Source: Chitinophaga filiformis (GTDB lineage Bacteria; Bacteroidota; Bacteroidia; Chitinophagales; Chitinophagaceae). Taken from it: DNA of 64,000 nucleotides. The stretch spans positions 4,319,001-4,383,000 of the forward strand of contig NZ_CP095855.1 in assembly GCF_023100805.1 (NCBI RefSeq). The letters are read 5' to 3'. Below the pieces are notes generated by a model. That model did not search any database, had not been told where the DNA came from, and saw only the letters and a program-made list of their open reading frames with translations. A program made the position numbers and the translations under genes. Shown one piece after another: positions 16,530 to 26,313 of this stretch; the stretch's first letter is position 1; the number at the start of each line of letters is the position of its first letter.

Positions 16530-17556
16530 TGATAATGATCCGGATAATAATCACGGTTTACAATTGGTCTTTGAGGATAATACCTACCAGCTGACAGGCG
16601 TCGCGAAAGAAGAAGGCGGACGCATGCTGGTGAACTATCCCCGCTGGTCGGATATTTATAAATACGCGGTAGTGGTAACACAGGGAAGAACAGGTAAAAC
16701 ACCTTATCCGAATGAAGACATGCAACAATGGCAACATGGATTGTCCGGATTGGATAAATGGGTATGTGTACAGTCCGTTTATTTTGATGATGCAGGCGAT
16801 CTTTGGATACTGGATCCTGCTGCACCCCGTTTACAAACGATACAGGGCAATGGGGCCAAACTGGTGAAAATGGATAAGACCAGTAATACCGTGGCCAGAA
16901 CCTATTCGTTTATGGATATTCTCGCGGATACTTCCTATGTCAATGATGTACGGATAGATGTAGCCCGTCAATATGCTTATCTCACCGAATCCAAAGGAGG
17001 AGGTATCATTGTCGTGAACCTGGCTAACGGACAAATGAGGAGGGTATTGCAGGCACATTATTCTACGATATCAGACCCCGCATATAAGTTTGTCATTGAT
17101 GGACGGGAACTGATGAAGAATGGCCGGCCGGCAAAATTTAATTCAGATGGTATTGCGTTAACGCCCAATGGTGATTGGTTATACTATAAACCGCTTTCGG
17201 ATGATAAACTTTATCGTATTAAGACAGAATACCTGCGCGACTGGAATATGAACGACGCTGATCTGGGTAGCAGGGTAGAAGACCTGGGACATTTTACGAC
17301 CACTGATGGTATGATCTTCGATAAAAAAGGGAATCTGTACCTGGGCGACCTGCAACGGTATCGCCTCGTGAAGCTGGATTCAACCCTGAAGATGACTACA
17401 ATAGTACAGGACGACAGGCTAATATGGCCCGATAGCTATTCAATTGCAGACGGATATTTGTATGTAAGTTGCTCACAGATCCAGAAGCAGCCAGAATACA
17501 ATAACGGAGTAGATAAACGAACATCTCCGTATACAGTGTATAAAGTGAAGATATAG
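16471..17556 (+). CDS. MRJP/yellow-family lipoprotein (beta-propeller)
   Basis: Encodes 361 residues. A lipoprotein signal ends in LAAC (Cys 18); this start is preferred over an ATG two codons upstream because it gives the standard basic-hydrophobic leader. Blocks GRMLVNYPRWSDIYKYAVV, PYPNEDMQQWQ, VQSVYFDDAGDLWILDPA, DVRIDVARQYAYLTES, GIALTPNGDWLYYKPL and YLGDLQRYRL match the major-royal-jelly/yellow pattern of six-bladed propellers. Bacterial members are periplasmic or surface lipoproteins, related in fold to SMP-30/gluconolactonases; the substrate is unknown. It appears to be a single gene. Confidence 0.8.
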   Translation: MKNCAVLFLLLTGILAACSDDNDPDNNHGLQLVFEDNTYQLTGVAKEEGGRMLVNYPRWSDIYKYAVVVTQGRTGKTPYPNEDMQQWQHGLSGLDKWVCVQSVYFDDAGDLWILDPAAPRLQTIQGNGAKLVKMDKTSNTVARTYSFMDILADTSYVNDVRIDVARQYAYLTESKGGGIIVVNLANGQMRRVLQAHYSTISDPAYKFVIDGRELMKNGRPAKFNSDGIALTPNGDWLYYKPLSDDKLYRIKTEYLRDWNMNDADLGSRVEDLGHFTTTDGMIFDKKGNLYLGDLQRYRLVKLDSTLKMTTIVQDDRLIWPDSYSIADGYLYVSCSQIQKQPEYNNGVDKRTSPYTVYKVKI

Positions 17557-17842
17557 AAGGTTGATAGACGAAAAGAATATATAATAGGGAGAGCGGTGAT
17601 CAGATGAGCCTCTCCATGTATAAACATTATGAAGTGGAGAATACAAAAGCATGTGAATGATGTGTCAACAAATATAGACATTTGCGTGGTTATATAACTA
17701 CGTATATATTTGTAGCAGTATATCCGCAATGGGTGATATGTAAATCAAATATTATCACCCATTGTTGTTCCTGATCCCGACCATGGCATACCTGTTCAGG
17801 ACAGGAGCAGGCGGAACATTCGTTAAACCAATAAGTCATAAC

Positions 17843-18418
17843 ATGCACCCTAAAGTTGACGCATACATCAGCAAATCCAAATGGGAGAAGGAACTGGAGA
17901 AGTTGAGAAATATTATACTTGATTGTCAGCTGATGGAGGAATTTAAGTGGGGAACACCCTGTTACACTTATGAGGGTAACAATGTAGTGCTGATACACAC
18001 ATTCAAAGAATACTGCGCCATGCTGTTTTTCAAGGGCGCTTTGTTAAATGATCCTGAAGGTATTTTAATCCAGCAGACAGAGAATACACAGGCAACACGG
18101 CAGATCCGTTTTACCAATGCCAAGGAGGTGGCAGGAATGACACAGATCCTGAAATCTTATATCTATGAGGCCATTGAAGTAGAAAGGGCTGGTTTGAAAG
18201 TGAACTACAAAAAGACCACAGAATTTCCTGTTGCTGAGGAGTTTCAACAGAAACTGGATACCCACCCTGCCCTAAAGGCTGCTTTTGAGGCATTGACGCC
18301 CGGAAGGCAACGCGCATACCTGCTTCATTTTTCTGCACCTAAACAATCGAAGACAAGAGTGTCGAGGGTTGAGAAATGTATGCCACAGATTCTTGAGGGA
18401 AAAGGCCTGATGGATTAA
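17843..18418 (+). CDS. YdeI-type protein with DUF1801 domain
   Basis: Encodes 191 residues starting MHPKVDAYISKSKWEKELEKLR. The N-terminal two-thirds is a DUF1801 domain (EEFKWGTPCYTYEGNNVVLIHTFKEYCAMLFF, then RFTNAKEV), and the C-terminal part (LKAAFEALTPGRQRAYLLHFSAPKQSKTRVSRVEKCMPQIL) matches the YdeI/OmpD-associated helical tail. Cytoplasmic, function unknown. The open frame extends 27 codons upstream, but the homologous start is here. Confidence 0.8.
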   Translation: MHPKVDAYISKSKWEKELEKLRNIILDCQLMEEFKWGTPCYTYEGNNVVLIHTFKEYCAMLFFKGALLNDPEGILIQQTENTQATRQIRFTNAKEVAGMTQILKSYIYEAIEVERAGLKVNYKKTTEFPVAEEFQQKLDTHPALKAAFEALTPGRQRAYLLHFSAPKQSKTRVSRVEKCMPQILEGKGLMD

Positions 18419-18600
18419 GAGAACCGTCTTCCTATCATCTTCGTTGCTATAATACTTTTTATTTCTGCCGGATTAGCATTGAGATGGCTGATAGCAATCT
18501 GTAAAGGAGACCTATAGCTTTTATAGTTTAACTGCATCGTTTTGCGGATGAGAAAATTAGGCTGACGGGCAATATATTCTTCCGGATTCCTGACCATCAA
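18415..18600 (-). CDS. possible small protein or gene remnant
   Basis: A 61-codon frame on the minus strand inside the 329-base gap 18419-18747, overlapping the preceding stop by four bases. The translation (MVRNPEEYIARQPNFLIRK...) is basic and helical, but I recognise no family. Its start lies inside a 10 bp hairpin (18586-18595 with 18601-18610). It could be a fragment of a lost gene or chance. Confidence 0.25.
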   Translation of the reverse strand: MMVRNPEEYIARQPNFLIRKTMQLNYKSYRSPLQIAISHLNANPAEIKSIIATKMIGRRFS

Positions 18601-18747
18601 GGTCAGGAATTCCTGTTTTCCACTCTACCTGTGGCGATTGAATATGAGACCTGATGGGAGAGAAGTATAATATGATGAAATAGCGTTAACTTGCGGCTAT
18701 AAACTAACTGTTACCCCCGGCTTGTACAGCCACAAAATAGACAAGAT

Positions 18748-19383
18748 ATGCTTAGAAGTACTGATGCGGCAAAATTCTGGCGTTGGTTTGAGGAGAAGAG
18801 CGATGACTTCCGCTTTTTCAGGGAGATGGAACCGGAAGAATGTGAAGAAATATTTGAAGAGCTTACCACGAGACTCCACCTATATTGCACCAGCTTGTTT
18901 TTCGAAATGCGCATAAACATAGAAAATGAAGGTGAACTTATTATTACCGCTGAAGGTAATGAAGCGTTCTTCGACGACGCAGAATACCTGGTGTCAAGAG
19001 CGCCAGTAATTGATCATTGGACCTTCACTGCACTGATACCCGCGGAGGAAGATAACGAGGGTATTGAATATGAAGACCTGGATCTGTCTCCATCCGAGAT
19101 GTGGTTTACTGCTATTGAAGATGAAAACCAGCCGGAGAAGCTGAACCTGGTGATCCATTTCAGGGACTATGAACTTGTGAAATCGAGTGAGCATCTTGAT
19201 ACTGCTATCTTCCTTTTATTACAAAGTTTGTTGGGCGAAAAAATGTTTGCCCGGTATATTAATCTTTATACGATGACGGACCTGCCTGGGGATACTGCGG
19301 AGGGGGGCTATCCGGAGTTGAATAGTTTGCCGGAGTATATCGCGGCCATGAAAGGAGAAAGGAACATTGGTGACTATAGATAA
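18748..19383 (+). CDS. hypothetical cytoplasmic protein
   Basis: Encodes 211 acidic residues with no signal peptide. It begins with STDAAKFWRWFEEKSDDFRF and continues with HLYCTSLFFEMRINIENEGELIITAEGN and HWTFTALIPA, a pattern I have seen in conserved, uncharacterised Bacteroidota proteins (FW-x-WF start, ELIITAEG centre). No catalytic motif is visible. It stands alone between the DUF1801 gene and the initiator tRNA. Some relatives lie near polymorphic toxin or immunity genes, but nothing here supports that role. Confidence 0.65.
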   Translation: MLRSTDAAKFWRWFEEKSDDFRFFREMEPEECEEIFEELTTRLHLYCTSLFFEMRINIENEGELIITAEGNEAFFDDAEYLVSRAPVIDHWTFTALIPAEEDNEGIEYEDLDLSPSEMWFTAIEDENQPEKLNLVIHFRDYELVKSSEHLDTAIFLLLQSLLGEKMFARYINLYTMTDLPGDTAEGGYPELNSLPEYIAAMKGERNIGDYR

Positions 19384-19457
19384 TAGATATTAAGTAAGAT
19401 GGCAAGCCGTGTATGGCTACTTAGAGTGGTCCGAAAAAGTCTTACCGGTAGTTAAAT

Positions 19458-19491
19458 AGAAAGAGGGTGTCAACACTGACACCCTCTTTCT
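19458..19491 (-). terminator. terminator downstream of tRNA-fMet
   Basis: A perfect 15 bp inverted repeat (19458-19472 and 19477-19491) with an ACAC loop sits six bases beyond the tRNA 3' end. Its A/T-rich outer ends make it likely to act in both directions. Confidence 0.75.
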
Positions 19492-19496
19492 ATTTG

Positions 19497-19568
<72 letters not shown>

Positions 19569-19688
19569 ATGAGGGTGCAAAGGTGCATAAACGATTTTAA
19601 TTAACCAAGTTTTTTTTTGCCCTGGCCTTTGATCGTCAAACATCATCCTCGGAGGAGGTGCTGCAGCATGGGATGCAGCGCTAAGTCA

Positions 19689-20291
19689 TCAGTCAATGTA
19701 TATGCTCGCAATACCTTTTTCCAGGGCCTGCTCTTTCACGCCGGCAAGTTTGACGCCTTCCGCACGAAAAACCGTGACATCAGTCATACCTAAGAGTCCC
19801 AGGAAGGCCTTCAGATAAGGCGCTACAAAATCATTGCCTTTTGAGGGGCCTTCCGAATAGATACCACCAGATGACATGGCAACATAGACTTTCTTACCGG
19901 TGACCATACCAACGGGGCCTTTCTCACTATAGCCGAAGGTAATACCAGCCCTTGTGATGTGGTCGCCCCAGGCTTTTAAAGTGGAAGGAATCGTCAAATT
20001 GTAAAGAGGAGCACCAATAACAATGATATCAGCTGCTAATAATTGCTTCACCGCTTCATTGGAATAGCGTATGGATGCCCTTCCTTCGTCGGTCAGCTGG
20101 GCACCGGGCGTAAACATAGACTGAAGGATCATGGGGTTTAGGTGCGGAATATCCTGCTCGTTCAGGTTCACTTCTTCCACCGTGCTGCCTGGATACTTTT
20201 CAATCACTTTATTAACAATCGCATTGCTGAGTTTATAGCTATAAGATTCAGTTCCCTGAATGCTTGAGATCAGATGAAGGATACGTTTCAT
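19689..20291 (-). CDS. azoR: FMN-dependent NADH:quinone/azo reductase
   Basis: Encodes 200 residues, the usual AzoR/AcpD length. It has the flavodoxin-like start MKRILHLISSIQGTESYSYKLS (FMN phosphate site), the PLYNLTIPSTLKAWGDHITRAG block and VYVAMSSGGIYSEGP near the FMN ring. These enzymes reduce quinones and azo compounds in the cytoplasm with NADH and protect against electrophile stress. It is divergent from an HxlR regulator, a common pairing. A TACCTTTG box on the minus strand (20375-20382) is a plausible -7 promoter element. Confidence 0.92.
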   Translation of the reverse strand: MKRILHLISSIQGTESYSYKLSNAIVNKVIEKYPGSTVEEVNLNEQDIPHLNPMILQSMFTPGAQLTDEGRASIRYSNEAVKQLLAADIIVIGAPLYNLTIPSTLKAWGDHITRAGITFGYSEKGPVGMVTGKKVYVAMSSGGIYSEGPSKGNDFVAPYLKAFLGLLGMTDVTVFRAEGVKLAGVKEQALEKGIASIYID

Positions 20292-20458
20292 AAAACCTTG
20301 ATTAATATTTATTAGCGTTTAGATATAACAGGAGCCCTGGCGCCGGCTTTACCCGCTCCCGTTACTATCGGAGACAAAGGTACAGGCGCCGCGTACTGAA
20401 ACGATCCGACTTACCTGTAGGAAAGCGCTCACATTCAGGAAAGTGTGTAACTTTGGAT

Positions 20459-20845
20459 ATGGAAATAATGGTTCATGAAATAGAGTCAATTCCCAACAGG
20501 CAGGAATGTGCGACGTCGCTTCACCACGTGGTGGATGCACTATATGTACTTGGGGGTAAATGGAGATTACCTTTGATATTAAGCCTGGTACAATCTCCTA
20601 AAAGGTTCAATGAAATACAGCATGAGTTGAGTGGTATTTCCCCGAAGATCCTGGCGAAAGAATTAAAAGACCTGGAACTGAATGAATTTATTACACGTAA
20701 GGTATATGCCGGTACACCGGCCATCATCGTGTATGAAGCGACTCAGCATAGCCTGACCCTGAAGAATGTATTGCGGGAATTGAGCCTGTGGGGTAAACAA
20801 CACCGGGAAATCATTAAAAAGAGTATGAAGCGACAGGCTGCTTAG
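20459..20845 (+). CDS. HxlR-family transcriptional regulator
   Basis: Encodes 128 residues. The HxlR winged helix-turn-helix is plain: ALYVLGGKWRLPLILSLVQSPKRFNEIQHELSG, then ISPKILAKELKDLELNEFITRKVY and the wing YEATQHSLTL. It is divergent from azoR and probably controls it in response to quinones or other reactive compounds. The ATG at 20459 follows a TAACTTTG box (20448-20455) by three bases, so the message may be leaderless, or the next ATG (20468) may be used. Confidence 0.9.
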   Translation: MEIMVHEIESIPNRQECATSLHHVVDALYVLGGKWRLPLILSLVQSPKRFNEIQHELSGISPKILAKELKDLELNEFITRKVYAGTPAIIVYEATQHSLTLKNVLRELSLWGKQHREIIKKSMKRQAA

Positions 20846-20853
20846 ATACCTTT

Positions 20854-21243
20854 TCAGCTGACATTCGCCAGTGCCATGTTTGCAGGACGCTTCTCCTTCT
20901 GCTCCATGAGCATTTTGAAATTATCAGCGTGGCGGCTACCCCATCTATCCATTTCCTGTATTACGGGGAGTAAAGATTCACCGAATTCAGTCAGGTAATA
21001 TTCCACATGTGGCGGCAGTTCCGGATAGATCACCCGCTTTACAATACCATGAAATTCCAGTTCCCGTAACTGAAGATTTAGCGCACGGCGTGTGGCGGAG
21101 GGCACCTTTTTGTGCAACTCATTGGGCCTGCGTACACCAGTACTGATCATGAAGAGAAGATAGGATTTCCATTTGCCACCAATGATCTCCATGATAATGG
21201 AAAATCCACAGTTAAACTCTTTGGGCATTTTCTTTTCGTACAT
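20854..21243 (-). CDS. HxlR-family transcriptional regulator
   Basis: Encodes 129 residues beginning MYEKKMPKEFNCGFSIIMEI. The motif IIGGKWKSYLLFMIS, the RRPNELHKKVPSATRRALNLQLRELE recognition region and PPHVEYYLTEFGESLLPVI follow the HxlR plan, including the N-terminal cysteine (FNCG) used for thiol sensing in some members. It converges with the other HxlR gene (8 bases apart) and is divergent from the imine-reductase-like gene, which it probably controls. Confidence 0.9.
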   Translation of the reverse strand: MYEKKMPKEFNCGFSIIMEIIGGKWKSYLLFMISTGVRRPNELHKKVPSATRRALNLQLRELEFHGIVKRVIYPELPPHVEYYLTEFGESLLPVIQEMDRWGSRHADNFKMLMEQKEKRPANMALANVS

Positions 21244-21387
21244 AGCCAATCGTTTTTAACAGGTACAAAAATACACCTATGTCCCGGACGAAGCGGGTAT
21301 GGAAAAAATTTTCCATACCCGCAATTAATTTCCCGTATTGGTAGCCGTCTGCGAAACAGTTCTCTTTGCATTAAAATATAAATAGCA

Positions 21388-22278
21388 ATGAGAACTTATC
21401 ATGAAGACAAGCTGCCGGGCACAACACGGGAAAAAGTATCAGTTATAGGTCTGGGCGCAATGGGATCAGTGCTGGCACATTTACTGGTGAAGGAGAAGCA
21501 GGAGGTTACTGTCTGGAACAGAACGGCAGCGAAGGCTGAGCAGCTTGTTAAAGAGGGCGCCAAATACACGGGTGATATCCATGCAGCAGTGAGTGCCAGT
21601 TCACTGGTTATTATCTGTGTGCTGGATTATGCGGTCACTAATGAGATTTTCGGGGAGGTAGATGTGCAGGGGAAGACGATTATCCAGTTAAGCACTGGTA
21701 CACCGCAGGACGCACGGGAAATGGCTGCGATGATGAAGTCGCGCGGGGCCTTGTACCTGGACGGAGCTATACTGGCTACGCCTTCCCAGATGGGGCAGCC
21801 GTCTACACCTATTTTCTTTTCGGGATCTCAAACGGCCTTTGAACGCAGCGAAGCGGTTTTAAAGATACTTGCCGGCATGCTTTTGTATGTGGGCGAAGCA
21901 CCGGGAGCGGCTGCAGCCTGGGATCTTGCCGCGCTTTCCAGTATGTTTGGAATGATGTTCGGGTTCTTTCACGGCGTGCGTATAATAGAGTCGGAGGGCC
22001 TGGACGTTGCCGCCCTGGGTAATATGATAGCTGACATCTCCCCCGTGTTAGGACAGATGGTGAAGAGCACGGCGGATGATATACAGCAGGCGCATTACAC
22101 TTCCCCTCAAAGTTCGCTGGAGATATGTGCGCTTAGTTTTGAGCTGATGATGCGCCAGGCGGCGGAAGGGAATATTAAAGCCCCTTTCCCGGTATTTGCG
22201 CTGGGGCTTTTCAACAAGGCCAGAGCCGCAGGGTATGGAGATGAGCGATTGGCTGCGATGATGAAGGTGTTGCGATAG
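21388..22278 (+). CDS. NAD(P)-dependent imine reductase-like oxidoreductase
   Basis: Encodes 296 residues. A Rossmann domain starts with VSVIGLGAMGSVLA (GLGAMG 21-26) and the NADP-type VWNRTAAKAE, followed by the family block LYLDGAILATPSQMG (~122-136), which matches imine reductases and related beta-hydroxyacid dehydrogenases. D179 in AAWDLAALSSMFG takes the place of the proton-donor position known in IREDs. A C-terminal helical dimerisation domain follows. The natural substrate is unknown. The divergent HxlR gene suggests induction by a small toxic compound. Confidence 0.85.
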   Translation: MRTYHEDKLPGTTREKVSVIGLGAMGSVLAHLLVKEKQEVTVWNRTAAKAEQLVKEGAKYTGDIHAAVSASSLVIICVLDYAVTNEIFGEVDVQGKTIIQLSTGTPQDAREMAAMMKSRGALYLDGAILATPSQMGQPSTPIFFSGSQTAFERSEAVLKILAGMLLYVGEAPGAAAAWDLAALSSMFGMMFGFFHGVRIIESEGLDVAALGNMIADISPVLGQMVKSTADDIQQAHYTSPQSSLEICALSFELMMRQAAEGNIKAPFPVFALGLFNKARAAGYGDERLAAMMKVLR

Positions 22279-22572
22279 AAAAGGGTTTTATTGGAGGATG
22301 TCTGCCTGCATCAAATAGGTATTATCACGGAGTATTTTGTACTGAACAAAGAGTCTGTATCAGAAGTAAGATAAAGGCCTCACTTTAAATACTATAACCG
22401 TGATCTGATTAATAAAAGATATAATGTTACGGCCCAGCTCAGGAAGGGCTGTTAAGCGAGCTACTTTTTCCTTTTTTCGTAAATGAATTTCCGCATTACA
22501 TAAACCTGTCACCCCGCTCCCGTGTAAGTTTGCAACTTTTTGTACCAGAAGATCTATCATTCAATCTGAATA

Positions 22573-24900
22573 ATGAAAACACTAGTATGGTTGCTGACAG
22601 CGGTTATTGTCAGTTTGTCTGCCGTTGGGCAACAAGCAGTTATTACGGGGACGGTATACGATAAGGAGCATCACAGTCTCGCATTTTCTGCCGTTAGCAT
22701 ACCGGCGCTTAAGACCGGGGTGACACCCAGTCAATCCGGAGTATATACGATAAGCGTACCCGCAGGAGCATATATCATTGCATCTTCCCTTGTTGGATAT
22801 AAGCCGGCGATTCAAAAAGTTGAACTTAATGCGGGGGATACGGCTCATTTGAATTTTACTTTAGAGCAGGACACAAAACTGAAAGAAGTTATTATTTCTG
22901 CCAGTCGCAGGCAGGAAACACTGGATGAGGTGCCGTCTTCTATTAATATCATTGGTGCGAAGGATCTTGCTATTCAGAAAACGATCAATAATAATCTGAG
23001 CGATATATTGGCCAATAGTGTTCCTGGTCTCGGCTTTAATACTAACCGAAGCAGCAATCTTGGGCAGACGATGCGTGGTCGTGGCATTTTAATCATGATA
23101 GACGGCGTGCCACAATCCACTCCCTTACGTAATGGCGCCCGCGATATTCGCACAATTGATCCTGTTGCTATTGAGAGAGTGGAAGTTATCAAAGGGGCTA
23201 CTGCTATTTATGGCAACGGCGCAGACGGTGGATTGATCAATTATATTACAAAGAAGCCGGACGCGAATAAAGTGATCAGTGGACAGACTTCTATCGGATC
23301 CAGTACTTTTCTGATAAAACCACAGCATACGCTTGGTGCGCAGGCAAGCCAGCTGTTAAGCGGCACAATAAAAAAACTTGACTATGTTGTTTCCGGACGA
23401 TATGAACAAACAGGCGTCGCCAGGGATGCGAAAGGCGAAGTGTTATCTCCTGAATATGGATTGAATGATCTGCAAATGTGGAATGTATTTGCCAAAGTAG
23501 GGTATAATATCAATATCAATAACCGACTGGAGCTGATGTACAATTATTTCAGCAGTAAACAGCGCACTGATTATATTGCCAGGGCGGGAAAGTATGGTGT
23601 TCCGGATTCCGCGACTATAGGGATCCTGGGTGTTCGGCCGGGGGAGCCGGAAGGTACGCCTTATAATCACAATGTGAATCTTCATTACAGCAGTCAAGGG
23701 CTCATAGGCGGCACTGATCTTGACGTAAATATGTATTTGCAGGATTTTTATACTTTATTGTCTTCAAGTAACTTCTTTGAAGGAAATGGTCAACCTGGAA
23801 TTCTTGACAAAAAGAAAGGCTTACGAATTAACCTGAATAGTCCTTTTCTCATCTCAGATATTTGGAATGGTAATGTTATATATGGAATTGATGTACTTTC
23901 CGATAAAACTTCCACTGTGCTTACAGATGGACGTGTCTCTGTTCCTGAAATGAATATGCGTAACCTCGCTCCTTATATGCAATTAAAATCAGTGTTTCAG
24001 AAAAACCTGATATTTAAGGCAGGGCTCCGTTTTGAAAATATAAATATTGATGTGCCCACGTATACGACACTTAATACGCTTAATTATAGCACCGGCGGAT
24101 ATTCCGGCGGCGGTGTTGTGGTAAAGGGCGGTGCGCTCAATTATAATGCTTTCGTGTTTAATGCCGGTTTAAGATTTAATAAGCTGTCTTATTTTAAACC
24201 ATTTGTCAGCTTTTCGCAGAGCTTTAGCATCGGGGATCTTGGATTGGTACTTCGGTCTGCTGCTGAAAATACGCTTGCTGATATCACTACTGAGGCGGTA
24301 ACCGCAAATAGTTATGAAGCTGGTTTTAACAGCACATTCGGGAAACTTAATATTGAAGGAGCTGTTTACCTTAGTACCTCTGAACTGGGGGCCTCTTATG
24401 TATATGTGAACGGTAAAACGCAGATTGCCAGGTCGCCGGAGAAAATTCATGGTTTTGAGCTGGCAGCAGATTATGCTTTACTGGAGCATTTAGTCATTGG
24501 CGGCTCTTATTCCTATACTGAAGGGAAAAGAAATGTCAATGATAAAAAGGTTTATCTTGGTGGCGACCGTATCAATCCACCTAAATCTACAGCCTATGTT
24601 TCCTGGAATATACTACCTGATTGGCTGATCCGTGTACAGATGCTCCATGCAGGCAACCGCAAACGCTTTGAGCCTGTCAACGGCAAGTACAGTTATGGCA
24701 CTGGCCCAATCAACTCATTTACCACTTTTAACCTTTTTACCAGCTATCATCTTGATAAGAAAAGCAGTATTCAAATCGGCATAGAGAACTTATTGAATAA
24801 GAATTATTTTACTATTCCTTCACAATGGATGTCGGACAATCTGAGCTATGTGAAAGGAAATGGTATCAGGCTTACAGTGAATTATGTGTATAAATTTTAA
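22573..24900 (+). CDS. TonB-dependent receptor, siderophore-type
   Basis: Encodes 775 residues. The order is signal peptide (to ~19), a CarboxypepD_reg-like domain (~22-95: ITGTVYDKEHHSLAFSAVSI), a TonB-box region, a plug domain (DEVPSSINIIGAKDL; RGRGILIMIDGVPQSTPLRNGARD; IERVEVIKGATAIYGNGADGGLINYITKKP), and a beta-barrel ending VNYVYKF. The plug pattern is that of ferric-siderophore receptors of the FecA/IutA kind rather than SusC. No partner genes adjoin, so uptake would depend on transporters elsewhere. A TAAGTTTG box at 22525-22532 may be its -7 promoter element. I see no certain Fur box in the upstream gap. Confidence 0.9.
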   Translation: MKTLVWLLTAVIVSLSAVGQQAVITGTVYDKEHHSLAFSAVSIPALKTGVTPSQSGVYTISVPAGAYIIASSLVGYKPAIQKVELNAGDTAHLNFTLEQDTKLKEVIISASRRQETLDEVPSSINIIGAKDLAIQKTINNNLSDILANSVPGLGFNTNRSSNLGQTMRGRGILIMIDGVPQSTPLRNGARDIRTIDPVAIERVEVIKGATAIYGNGADGGLINYITKKPDANKVISGQTSIGSSTFLIKPQHTLGAQASQLLSGTIKKLDYVVSGRYEQTGVARDAKGEVLSPEYGLNDLQMWNVFAKVGYNININNRLELMYNYFSSKQRTDYIARAGKYGVPDSATIGILGVRPGEPEGTPYNHNVNLHYSSQGLIGGTDLDVNMYLQDFYTLLSSSNFFEGNGQPGILDKKKGLRINLNSPFLISDIWNGNVIYGIDVLSDKTSTVLTDGRVSVPEMNMRNLAPYMQLKSVFQKNLIFKAGLRFENINIDVPTYTTLNTLNYSTGGYSGGGVVVKGGALNYNAFVFNAGLRFNKLSYFKPFVSFSQSFSIGDLGLVLRSAAENTLADITTEAVTANSYEAGFNSTFGKLNIEGAVYLSTSELGASYVYVNGKTQIARSPEKIHGFELAADYALLEHLVIGGSYSYTEGKRNVNDKKVYLGGDRINPPKSTAYVSWNILPDWLIRVQMLHAGNRKRFEPVNGKYSYGTGPINSFTTFNLFTSYHLDKKSSIQIGIENLLNKNYFTIPSQWMSDNLSYVKGNGIRLTVNYVYKF

Positions 24901-25134
24901 AAGAGAGCCGGCTCTTAGGTGTGCTAATCATGAATGTATCTTTCAATAGTAACCTAGTAATGTTAAAATATTTTAATATATTACAGGTGCTATTTCCAAC
25001 AAGTGACTAATCGCCTGGCGCAGGCAATAGCAGATAATTGGTATAAGTCGCTTTGGCTTTCAATTTTCAGCGAAAAGGACTGAGGATTATTTCTGAGCGC
25101 TGTAATAAGAACATTAACACTAAAAAACTTAACT

Positions 25135-25401
25135 ATGTTTGCATTGGGAGGTACAGAAATTTTATTGATCTGCGCAATTATTGGCGGCGTGATCGGCTAT
25201 TTTAGAAGGGTTAAAAATAGAAAGAATGGTGCTCTTATAGGTATTATTCTGGGGATGGTCGGTGCTGTAGTTGTAAACATATTATTGATAACTTTCGTAT
25301 TTCAGTCATACTTCGCGATACCTGTTTATGCTATTTTGGGCGCCTGGCTTTTTACTTATATCTGGTCCAGGTTCCAAAAGGAGGAAGAACCTGTTAGTTA
25401 G
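25135..25401 (+). CDS. small integral membrane protein
   Basis: Encodes 88 residues with three hydrophobic stretches (~5-23 IGGVIGYF, ~32-55, ~58-76) separated by a basic loop (RRVKNRKNGA) and a charged tail (RFQKEEEP). The glycine-rich first and second helices (GVIGYF; GALIGIILGMVGA) resemble small inner-membrane proteins of unknown role. It is the first gene of the AT-richer accessory stretch; the 234 bases before it show nothing I can name. Confidence 0.6.
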   Translation: MFALGGTEILLICAIIGGVIGYFRRVKNRKNGALIGIILGMVGAVVVNILLITFVFQSYFAIPVYAILGAWLFTYIWSRFQKEEEPVS

Positions 25402-25530
25402 ATGGGGGCGTAGAATTAACTTTAGAGGTAAATAATTATAAGAGGTAATAACATGCAAGCGCCATCGGGCGTCAAATTTGTTATTAATTTACAATTCTTT
25501 ATATTTACCCTAACCTTAAAATTCACACCT

Positions 25531-26277
25531 ATGCCTGTATTGTCCCGGTACTGTATTGCAGTTTCCCTGATAGCTGTTACTACCACGACTGCCGCACAAT
25601 CAAAAGCTGACATTGAATCGCTGGCAGCGACACCCAGAAAAAGCATAAACCTTCCGCTTGATTATGCGATATCACTACCCAGACCTAACGTTGACCAGTG
25701 GGATGAAGACTATCATTCCTATGACCATTTTGCTACGCCTTTGGTGAAAAAGACGCAAATTGGTATGTCGTACGAGAACAAGGGTGTCCATATATGGTTT
25801 TGCTCTCCGTCTGCCCGGCCGCATGCCGAATTAGACACATCGATGCTCATAGCTGATCCGGCAAAACTGATCGGCACATGGAGGATTGTGTCCAACCGTA
25901 CGATGAAATTCCAGGATTCCGCCTCATTGAATACATCAGACTTTTCACGGAACAATACACTTGTGAATGAGGATAACAGTGATGATGCGTTCCTGCAAAT
26001 AAGCGATAGACAATTCCAGCTCTTTGCTAAAGCTGAGGGAAAGAAAGGGTTTAAACGCAAAGCTAATGCACGTTACTTACTGGAAGGTGGCCGCTATTTG
26101 CTTGTTTATAAGCTTGCTAAAGCCGGGGCTGCAATATCCCAGGCTGGGATTGACAGAGAAGGGAGACTGGTACTGCATTCGGCGGTTGTAGAGGAGAGAA
26201 AGGTACCCAACCATTATATTGTCTATATAGCTGTGGTCAATCAGGCTATTTACGAACGTGTAAACGTACAGCCATGA
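25531..26277 (+). CDS. secreted protein of unknown function
   Basis: Encodes 248 residues from MPVLSRYCIAVSLIAVTTTTAAQSKAD, a signal peptide; the longer upstream frame lacks one. The mature part has DPAKLIGTWRIVSNRTMKFQDSA and later DDAFLQISDRQFQLFAKAEG and RYLLEGGRYLLVYKLAKAGAA, a lipocalin-like alternation of strands that would suit a periplasmic beta-barrel. That fold guess is weak. It is followed 36 bases later by a membrane protein gene in the same direction, perhaps co-transcribed. Confidence 0.6.
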   Translation: MPVLSRYCIAVSLIAVTTTTAAQSKADIESLAATPRKSINLPLDYAISLPRPNVDQWDEDYHSYDHFATPLVKKTQIGMSYENKGVHIWFCSPSARPHAELDTSMLIADPAKLIGTWRIVSNRTMKFQDSASLNTSDFSRNNTLVNEDNSDDAFLQISDRQFQLFAKAEGKKGFKRKANARYLLEGGRYLLVYKLAKAGAAISQAGIDREGRLVLHSAVVEERKVPNHYIVYIAVVNQAIYERVNVQP

Positions 26278-26313
26278 GCTGATATTATCCATAAGTTGTA
26301 ATCTATTTAACCC

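Noticed and set aside
18586..18610. Terminator for the DUF1801 gene
   Set aside because: The 10 bp hairpin lies about 170 bases after the stop and is followed by only a short T-run after further sequence; not convincing.
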